From CAUZFZ01 sp963579025 (GTDB lineage: Bacteria; Planctomycetota; Planctomycetia; Planctomycetales; Planctomycetaceae): 6,952 nt of DNA. Positions 1 through 4,101 of this stretch are shown here, one piece after another (position 1 is the stretch's first letter; the number at the start of each line of letters is the position of its first letter). The notes under the pieces are model-generated. The model was given only the letters and a program-made list of their open reading frames with translations, searched no databases and was not told the DNA's origin. Location of the stretch: positions 1 to 6,952 of the forward strand of contig CAUZFZ010000288.1 of assembly GCA_963579025.1 (NCBI GenBank). Direction: 5' to 3'. The position numbers and the translations under genes are program-made.

Positions 1-275
1 ATGCACATGCAGTCGGTATGAAAAAGCCAAATTTGTGGGGGCTGCACGACATTCACGGGAACGTGTATGAGTGGTGCGGCGACTGGCATGCAGAACTGTT
101 GCAGCAGGGCGGAATGGATCCGCGGGGTCCTTCAGAGGGCTCGTCCCGGGTGCTCCGGGGCGGTTGCTGGAATCGCCTCTCCGACAACTGCCGTTCGGCG
201 ATCCGCGGCAGGAGCACGCCTGACACCCGGCGCAACGGCCTGGGCTTTCGTGTGCTCCGCAGTTCCATCAAGTAA
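1..275 (+). CDS. FGE-sulfatase (SUMF1-fold) family protein, C-terminal part only
   Basis: Partial gene: the reading frame (codons from base 3) is open to the left edge and ends at TAA 273-275, leaving about 90 residues. The visible sequence is typical of the C-terminal half of the formylglycine-generating-enzyme / FGE-sulfatase fold (Pfam FGE-sulfatase). It has the core GLHDIHGNVYEWCGDW, then SRVLRGGCW, then CRSAIRGRSTPD and the closing GLGFRVL. True FGEs oxidise a sulfatase active-site cysteine to formylglycine, but the family also includes EgtB-like and other non-FGE proteins. By eye, the paired copper-binding cysteines of canonical FGE do not line up clearly here, so sulfatase activation should not be assumed. 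In planctomycetes this domain is often fused C-terminally to a Ser/Thr kinase; whether that holds here lies outside the window. The internal ATG at 18 is within the conserved core and is not the start. Family assignment is confident; function is not. Confidence 0.9.
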   Translation, partial: AHAVGMKKPNLWGLHDIHGNVYEWCGDWHAELLQQGGMDPRGPSEGSSRVLRGGCWNRLSDNCRSAIRGRSTPDTRRNGLGFRVLRSSIK

Positions 276-370
276 AGTCGCCGGAGGCGGGACCAGTTAA
301 GCGAGCGTAGTCCGTAACGCAGGCCCGGAGGGCGCAGGCGGAGCCCGCCCGCAGGTGCCGTAGTGCAGGA

Positions 371-471
371 CGCAGCGAGCGGCTTGGTGTGCCTCCGCCG
401 AATCACTCGCAGCCAGCCCGCGTGTTGACTTCGGCGTCAGCCCGAACTGTGCCAGCAGGCTGCGGAAGTGA
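371..471 (+). repeat. Dispersed repeat, copy A (short form)
   Basis: This stretch matches the inner part of both arms of the large inverted repeat (around 3790-3900 on the same strand and 2762-2875 on the opposite strand). It shares GCGGCTTGGTGTG, TCACTCGCAGCCAG and the long block ending GTGCCAGCAGGCTGCG. Relative to the arms it lacks 9 bases after GGTGTG, a multiple of three. The similarity starts at CGCAGCGAGC and fades after GGAAGTGA. The match at 3.4 kb distance, in both orientations, shows a dispersed element rather than local duplication. Confidence 0.85.
402..470 (-). pseudogene. Terminase-small-subunit-like C-terminal fragment, copy A
   Basis: Read on the minus strand, the repeat encodes HFRSLLAQFGLTPKS followed by TRGLAASD, 23 residues in all. 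AQFGLTPxSR resembles the extreme C-terminus of P27-family phage terminase small subunits, which typically ends in a helix plus FGLTPxSRxxL. This is recognition from memory of the family and not a search result. The same frame is kept in two other copies in this window, which supports past coding. Nothing upstream in frame resembles the rest of a terminase, so this is at most a remnant. Confidence 0.35.
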
Positions 472-598
472 CTGGCCCGCTGTGATGTACGCCCGCCGAA
501 AACGCCGGCACCCGTTCTCACGCCGCCAGCCGGTCAGGTTCCACAGGATGAACTGCTGATTCGGTGAGAGCAGAAACGGCTGGCCCGCCCACTCCGCC

Positions 599-1030
599 TT
601 GTTTCAACGACTTGAGCTGATGCAGTGGTGTAGCGAGCATCACCAGTTGGGTGTGTGTATCCCCGGAAGCGGCCGAATCGTAGACCGGATCGGACGCCGA
701 GTGCTTGTCCACTACTACGATCAGTGCTGGATTCTGCAGTCAGTGGCACCGCGATTCCTGTGGCCGAAGCAGTGCCTGGGTCAGTGCGAACAGGGGGAGA
801 GATCTGCAGCCGAAAACGAGCTGGCAGACGTCGCCAGCAGACTGCCGAAAGAGCGGATCGAGGACGTGCTAAGGAGCAGTCTGAAAAGGGGAATGTTGCG
901 CCGGCCTAAAACTCACGGTGAACACACGGGCAGAAGGGAGCACTTAACATACGACAGGATATGCGGTTATGACGTCGGTCCAGAGGAGCCCTGGCACACT
1001 TCAATCATGCACGGAGGCGGAGCACTATGA
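599..1030 (+). CDS. Doubtful ORF upstream of the 121-aa gene
   Basis: A 143-codon open frame starts at a TTG (an ATG follows at 620) and ends in TGA 1028-1030. It therefore overlaps the next gene's start in an ATGA arrangement typical of translationally coupled genes. Its middle (ASRLPKERIEDVLRSSLKRG) looks protein-like and helical. The flanks are rich in Trp, Cys, His and Arg and look like chance translation. No family is recognised and no good ribosome binding site precedes either start. It could be a decayed or frameshifted gene whose last third was once coding. Confidence 0.25.
   Translation: MFQRLELMQWCSEHHQLGVCIPGSGRIVDRIGRRVLVHYYDQCWILQSVAPRFLWPKQCLGQCEQGERSAAENELADVASRLPKERIEDVLRSSLKRGMLRRPKTHGEHTGRREHLTYDRICGYDVGPEEPWHTSIMHGGGAL
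1013..1017 (+). promoter_or_regulatory. Shine-Dalgarno site for the 121-aa gene
   Basis: GGAGG lies 9 bases before the ATG at 1027. This supports that start and the reality of the downstream gene. No convincing -35/-10 pair was identified upstream. Confidence 0.6.
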
Positions 1031-1392
1031 GCGGAGCAAAACAGGCGGCAGTGGCGACGGATAGAACCGAGGCCATTGTAAACACGTGCGACACTATTCT
1101 GGACGAATACGAACACTGGAAGGATCACGAGTCGTCGATCCAGCCACAGACGGAATTGGCGGACCAACTGGACCTGCTGACGGTGACATATCAGCACGGT
1201 TCTGTGCCGGCGAAGTGCCGAGATGTGATGCCGAAAATCGGGCGGGTGTGTGAGGAGTGGCGTCTGTACGGACTGGGCAATCACTCCGGGCATGCGCAAC
1301 AGGAACCATTGGGCAGCTTTCACGCGGCGATGGCGTCTCTGATCGAGGCACGGGCGTCTGTCGTGGTGGAGTCGACGGGCAGTCGTTGCTGA
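1027..1392 (+). CDS. Small hypothetical protein, 121 aa
   Basis: ATG 1027 follows a GGAGG motif with 9-base spacing, and the frame runs to TGA 1390-1392. Composition and codon use are natural: GC-rich third positions, acidic helical stretches and mixed hydrophobics. The N-terminal half is predicted helical and acidic (TCDTILDEYEHWKDHESS, then TELADQLDLLTVTYQHG). The C-terminal half contains VCEEWRLYGLGNHSGH and a hydrophobic helix (FHAAMASLIEARASVVV). Three cysteines are spread out without a metal-site pattern. There is no signal peptide or membrane segment, so the protein is probably cytoplasmic. The family is not recognised. The final TGSRC may be a slightly altered C-terminus, because the downstream DNA looks degraded. 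Confidence 0.6.
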   Translation: MSGAKQAAVATDRTEAIVNTCDTILDEYEHWKDHESSIQPQTELADQLDLLTVTYQHGSVPAKCRDVMPKIGRVCEEWRLYGLGNHSGHAQQEPLGSFHAAMASLIEARASVVVESTGSRC

Positions 1393-1739
1393 TCGCACTG
1401 CAACCGCCCAGTCCCACTACAAACACGGCGAGTAACCGGCATTCAGTCCCGTGCGTCACTTTCAGGTGGTTCTCCGAGGAGGCCACGCATCAGGTCCACA
1501 CCCAGTACCGTCCTGCAAGCTGCCAGACGGTGCCAGCCAACGACCAGTACGGTCATGCGCAGGCAACAGGGCTGGGAGGCCGTGGGGGCACGAATACGAT
1601 GCCCTGCTTGATCTCACGGGGCTAGACCGGCCATCGGTATGCTGGTCGCATGGCCGAAACAAGTATGCAGGCGAATCGAATGGAGGCCGCCCCAAGGTGT
1701 GATCAGGAGTCTCCGTGTTATGCGCGTCGGGGTAACGAT
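1393..1739. other. Interval without a supportable gene
   Basis: Open frames exist on both strands here, but their translations are Arg/Pro/Gly/Cys-rich and resemble no family. The plus-strand frame ending at 1625 and the overlapping one ending at 1702 each have short plausible runs but no good start. The stretch may hold frameshifted remains of a gene whose tail is the plus-strand fragment at 1773-2003. No hairpin terminator or repeat was seen. Confidence 0.4.
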
Positions 1740-1778
1740 GGGGGACTCGAACCCACGACCTCTGCGTTGTGATCGCAC
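1740..1778 (-). pseudogene. 3'-half fragment of a tRNA-Val(CAC)-like gene
   Basis: On the minus strand the sequence reads as an anticodon arm, a 5-base variable loop and a T-arm. The anticodon arm has stem GTGCG/CGCAG with the outer pair mismatched, and a 7-base loop ATCACAA giving anticodon CAC. The variable loop is AGGTC. The T-arm is GTGGG-TTCGAGT-CCCCC with one mismatch. There is no D-arm or matching 5' acceptor strand, so it is not a functional tRNA. 3' halves of tRNA genes are commonly left as attachment-site duplicates by integrative elements. The adjacent orphan coding tail at 1773-2003 would fit a degraded element, but no second att copy is visible in the window. Confidence 0.55.
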
Positions 1779-2003
1779 GAGACCAGGGTTCTAAGTGGTG
1801 ACCAGTCTGAAGTTACGACGACAGGTAATCAGGGTTCCGCCACGGTTTCCCCCAAAACGTCGGAAACCGGTCACGAAACCCGGTCGGATGACATCGGAAC
1901 GGACACTGGTTTCGCCGCTGCTCTGGCCATGATTGCCACACTGCCGCTGACAGCCGAAGAGAAGGCCGAAGCTGTCCGCCGACTAATGTCATCTGAGCAG
2001 TGA
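1773..2003 (+). pseudogene. Orphan C-terminal coding tail (possibly of an integrase)
   Basis: The frame is open from just after a TGA at 1770-1772 to TGA 2001-2003 (76 residues) and has no start codon with an RBS. Its first part is a polar Thr/Ser/Gly-rich linker. Its last 30 residues form a clearly amphipathic helix-turn-helix-like end: GFAAALAMIATLPLTAEEK then AEAVRRLMSSEQ-stop. Such a tail (small hydrophobic helix, LPLTxEEKAEAVRRL) looks like the genuine C-terminus of a larger planctomycete protein. I associate it loosely with tyrosine recombinases, which the neighbouring tRNA fragment would fit, but there are no catalytic residues to confirm this. The upstream portion is missing or frameshifted. 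Confidence 0.4.
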
Positions 2004-2395
2004 CGACCGTCGGGAATCCTGTCAATTGCTGTCACTTGTAGCATCGCTTCTGAGGCGGCAGGGTTCGAGATGACCAACAGACCGTCCAGACGATTCCCAC
2101 GCTGCACGGGCGACGTGGGAGCCTCTTGCCAGCACACACAGCGGGAGGCGACCGCGTTACGAGTTGCCATGCCGACAATCGTGGCGTTGCCGTCGACCGA
2201 AGTTCGAAGCTTGCCGTGACGAAACCGGACCCGACCCCCCCACCCGGTCGCGGGTCCAGGGACGTTAATAGCCTCGGCGCCCAAGTGCCGAATCTCCACT
2301 TCCGTTTTGTTGCGTCCGGTGAACTGCTGAATTGGCTTGCTCTCCGCGATCTGCCAGTCAGTCGAAACCAACAATTCGGAACCAATCTTCGGCAT
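1871..2395 (-). CDS. Uncertain ORF, 174 aa, unknown
   Basis: A minus-strand frame starts at ATG 2393-2395 and ends at 1871. Its first 50 residues (PKIGSELLVSTDWQIAESKP, then EVEIRHLGAEAINVPGP) look like real protein, and the bases just upstream in frame encode SCPECG, a zinc-ribbon-like half site, before a stop. From about residue 50 the translation becomes less natural, near a run of seven C's (2234-2240) where a frameshift could have occurred. Its last 44 codons lie antisense to the plus-strand tail at 1773-2003, which I trust more. It is best regarded as a possible decayed gene. No family is recognised. Confidence 0.22.
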   Translation of the reverse strand: MPKIGSELLVSTDWQIAESKPIQQFTGRNKTEVEIRHLGAEAINVPGPATGWGGRVRFRHGKLRTSVDGNATIVGMATRNAVASRCVCWQEAPTSPVQRGNRLDGLLVISNPAASEAMLQVTAIDRIPDGRHCSDDISRRTASAFSSAVSGSVAIMARAAAKPVSVPMSSDRVS

Positions 2396-2431
2396 GCCGC
2401 ACTCTGGACAACTGGAATGGCTGGGGCAAAT

Positions 2432-2632
2432 TCATCGATATAATGGAACCATGTCAGTCAACGCGAAGTCCAGGTCCGCGTCACCGGTCAGGCCACCGAT
2501 ATCCGACAGAGACGAATCCGCACCGCCACTGAACGTGGACCGATCACCCAGACTGCGATCCGACGAATCGGCAGGCTGTGCACCGCCTTCGTATGTCTGC
2601 TGCTCGCCCAGGCTTTCGTCGTCACGAGGCAT
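2432..2632 (-). pseudogene. Truncated Ser/Thr kinase N-terminus (66 aa)
   Basis: ATG at 2630-2632 opens a frame that begins MPRDDESLGEQQTYEGG, nearly the same as the N-terminus of the full kinase at 4030 (MPRDDDESLGDQQTYEGG). The two differ by one in-frame Asp codon and a few substitutions. Similarity to that kinase ends after AQPADS. The frame then continues with a second, degenerate copy of the motif (SLGDRSTFSGG) and an acidic tail (LTGDADLDFALTDM), a style I associate with regions just before planctomycete kinase domains. It stops after MVPLYR with no glycine loop or catalytic residues. The part past about 2450 is replaced by unrelated DNA, so this is the 5' stub of a second kinase gene, divergent from the intact one. 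Confidence 0.6.
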
Positions 2633-2975
2633 TCGTCGGTATTTCCGTGTGCGGGTTTCGTGAAACACGTGCCCGCAAGCCTACATCCCCTGCATGTCAC
2701 CCCGAAACCAAGCCACGTGCATCGGCAGTTTCTGCGACGCCGTCCTGAGCGGCGAGATCATCACTTCCGCAGCCTGCTGGCACAGTTCGGGTTGACGCCG
2801 AAGTCCAGACGCGGCCTGGCTGCGAGTGATCCCGGTGAGGCGGTGGAAGCACACCAAGCCGCTCGCTGCGTTGTGACAGATTGGCGAAGGATCAACCGTC
2901 TGAGATTACGATGTTTCAGATTTCGGAAGTGCAAGAATTCGCCTGCATTTAACGGTGGGCGGAGTTTTTTGACCC
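2564..2975. repeat. Left arm of a ~412-bp inverted repeat
   Basis: The reverse complement of this segment aligns end to end with 3688-4101, with roughly nine identical bases in ten by eye and only small indels. The outer end of the match is CGAATCGGCAGG (kinase codons PADS). The inner end is near GGCGGAGTTTTTTGACCC. Ordered landmarks shared with the other arm are the kinase start region, GATGTAGGCTTGCGGGCACG, GGCGTCGCA, the terminase-like tail, and a stretch ending TTAAATGCAGGCGA. The arms flank about 712 bases of single-copy DNA (2976-3687). Confidence 0.9.
2762..2845 (+). pseudogene. Terminase-small-subunit-like C-terminal fragment, left-arm copy
   Basis: The plus strand reads HFRSLLAQFGLTPKS then RRGLAASDPGEAV, the same frame as copies at 402-470 and 3814-3900. 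In the right-arm copy the next codon is TGA; here it is GAA (GTGGAAGC against GTGTGAGC), so the frame runs on. This suggests the ancestral protein ended at ...DPGEAV and that this copy lost its stop. Resemblance to P27-family phage terminase C-termini (FGLTPxSR) is a memory-based suggestion, limited to about 12 residues. Confidence 0.35.
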
Positions 2976-3043
2976 TTCGAGCACAGGAAATAGGCAGGCA
3001 TGGAACCGCTGGCGTGATCTGTCGCAGGCGCGAATCGCTGAGG

Positions 3044-3328
3044 TCATGACAGGTGCTCGTTCTTCAACGCGCGCCAGATCACCGTCGCTTGTTGCGGGTC
3101 ATCTTTCTGAGACGTGTTGACGATGTTCCATTTGCCGGGGCCGATCCAAATGACTGCCCCCTCACCGGCCCGCAGTTTCAGCCGGTCCATGTGCCCCTTC
3201 CGACGCAGCGAAAGCGCTGCCCCTCGTCCGTCGTCGTCGCCACAGTTACAGACTTCAAATTTCCGGTGTCCGTCCCGGACTTCGGCAAATCCCATCATGC
3301 TCTGTGGCCCGAGTGTTGCCTGTCGCAT
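3044..3328 (-). CDS. Small hypothetical protein, 94 aa, in the inverted-repeat spacer
   Basis: ATG 3326-3328 follows GAGGA with 7-base spacing, and the frame ends at 3044. The translation is natural. It starts MRQATLGPQSMMGFAEVRDG, has a KFEVCNCGDDDGRG segment, then a beta-rich basic stretch (ALSLRRKGHMDRLKLRAGEG, AVIWIGPGKWNIVNTS), and ends with a short helix (QATVIWRALKNEHLS). There is no signal peptide or transmembrane helix. The alternating hydrophobic pattern in the centre suggests a small beta domain. The family is not recognised. It lies entirely in the single-copy DNA between the two inverted arms, transcribed toward the left arm, so any flip of the spacer would carry it whole. Confidence 0.6.
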   Translation of the reverse strand: MRQATLGPQSMMGFAEVRDGHRKFEVCNCGDDDGRGAALSLRRKGHMDRLKLRAGEGAVIWIGPGKWNIVNTSQKDDPQQATVIWRALKNEHLS

Positions 3329-3335
3329 TGCTCTG

Positions 3336-3340
3336 TCCTC
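3336..3340 (-). promoter_or_regulatory. Shine-Dalgarno site for the 94-aa gene
   Basis: On the minus strand GAGGA lies 7 bases before the ATG at 3328. This is the strongest ribosome-binding signal in the inverted-repeat region and fixes the start of the small gene. Confidence 0.55.
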
Positions 3341-3459
3341 GCACTTACGTCCTACTCGAATCCGCCGCCGGTTGGACGTGCGTCAGCTTCCGGCCGTGGC
3401 CTGACCTGCGCCCGTTCGCACCGTCTGTCGAAGGACTCGACCGAGGTGGCAACCGTGCA

Positions 3460-3600
3460 ATGGCAATCCGCGACTGCATGATGTGCAGCACTGGATGCGA
3501 ACATTGCCGGGAGTGCAGACAGTGTCACTATTCTCTTGGGCAACTTCGGAGCGGATGGCGTGTCCTGAGAGTTGCCACTGGCCCGCTCGCTAATGGTTAA
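3460..3600 (+). CDS. Possible cysteine-rich mini-protein, 46 aa
   Basis: ATG 3460 to TAA 3598-3600. The N-terminal part contains CMMCSTGCEHCRECRQC, six cysteines spaced CX2CX3CX2CX2CX2C, a density rarely met by chance and reminiscent of metal or iron-sulfur binding. Against it: a GAGG lies about 13 bases upstream, rather far; the rest (LGQLRSGWRVLRVATGPLANG) is featureless; and a frame in the opposite strand is equally open. It sits in the spacer of the inverted repeat. Low confidence. Confidence 0.2.
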   Translation: MAIRDCMMCSTGCEHCRECRQCHYSLGQLRSGWRVLRVATGPLANG

Positions 3601-3687
3601 TCGGCTTTCGTCGCGGCTCTGGACATCATGCCGGCTGATTTGACGGAGAAAATGTATCTGCCAGCGTCAACGTCGGTGGATGGCGTA

Positions 3688-4101
3688 GGGCCAATAAACT
3701 CCGCCGACCGTTAAATGCAGGCGATTCTTGCACTTCCGAAATCTGAAACATCGTAATCTCAGCCGGTTGATCCTTCGCCAATCTGTCACAACGCATCCAG
3801 CGGCTTGGTGTGCTCACACCGCCTCACCCGGATCACTCGCAGCCAGCCCGCGTCTGGACTTCGGCGTCAGCCCGAACTGTGCCAGCAGGCTGCGAAAGTG
3901 GCGATCTCACCGCCCAGAACGGCGTCGCAATAATTGCCGATGCAGTCGGCATGGTTTCGGGGTGCCATGCACGGGATGTAGGCTTGCGGGCACGCGTTTC
4001 ACGAAACCCGCACACGGAAATACCGACGAATGCCACGTGACGACGACGAAAGCCTGGGCGATCAGCAGACGTACGAAGGCGGTGCACAGCCTGCCGATTC
4101 G
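3688..4101. repeat. Right arm of the ~412-bp inverted repeat
   Basis: Reverse-complement partner of 2564-2975. It spans the putative upstream region and first 24 codons of the full kinase gene. Similarity stops abruptly within the kinase gene at the codons for PADS (4101). The stretch around the kinase start, from TTTCACGAAACCCG to the ATG, is identical in the two arms, whereas the middle has scattered substitutions. The arm also holds the terminase-like tail on its minus strand and, within it, the region matching repeat copy A. Confidence 0.9.
3814..3900 (-). pseudogene. Terminase-small-subunit-like C-terminal fragment, right-arm copy
   Basis: The minus strand reads HFRSLLAQFGLTPKS, RRGLAASDPGEAV, then TGA (3814-3816). 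This is the only one of the three copies that ends in a stop at this point. An in-frame stop three codons upstream of the H shows that it is no longer part of a longer protein. The fragment points away from the kinase gene, so the kinase's upstream DNA appears to be built on the tail end of an older, oppositely oriented gene. Confidence 0.35.

Larger units (their letters stand above)
276..1026. other. Mostly non-coding or degraded interval
   Basis: No gene is convincingly supported across this 750-base stretch. It opens with a GC-rich block (about 300-371) in which the hexamer CGCAGG recurs three times, followed by dispersed-repeat copy A (371-471). From about 500 to 1026 there are competing short ORFs on both strands with poor, arginine- and serine-rich translations. 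Short protein-like runs change frame, as expected of decayed coding DNA. No intrinsic terminator was seen after the FGE-like gene, nor a promoter strong enough to call. Confidence 0.5.

Noticed and set aside
300..371. GC-rich block with three CGCAGG hexamers as a possible structured RNA
   Set aside because: No extended stem could be drawn with confidence; the recurrence is short and may be compositional.
53..406. Minus-strand open frame opposite the FGE-like gene
   Set aside because: Arg/Pro-rich translation, antisense to a well-supported domain, no ribosome binding site.
1740..1800. Short plus-strand peptide MGDSNPRPLRCDRTRPGF
   Set aside because: Such SNPRPL-type peptides are the usual spurious translation of the antisense strand of a tRNA T-arm; the tRNA fragment explains it.
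2126..2443. Plus-strand open frame of 105 codons
   Set aside because: Proline-rich low-quality translation, no RBS, and opposite to a somewhat better minus-strand frame.
3352..3543. Minus-strand frame with a signal-peptide-like start (MPKRIVTLSALPAMFASSAA)
   Set aside because: It starts at TTG without a Shine-Dalgarno sequence, has no recognisable mature domain, and competes with the plus-strand frame; chance is the simpler reading.
2564..4101. Inverted arms as terminal repeats of an IS or MITE
   Set aside because: The spacer encodes nothing like a transposase, the arms contain kinase start codons, and no target-site duplication is visible at the outer ends.
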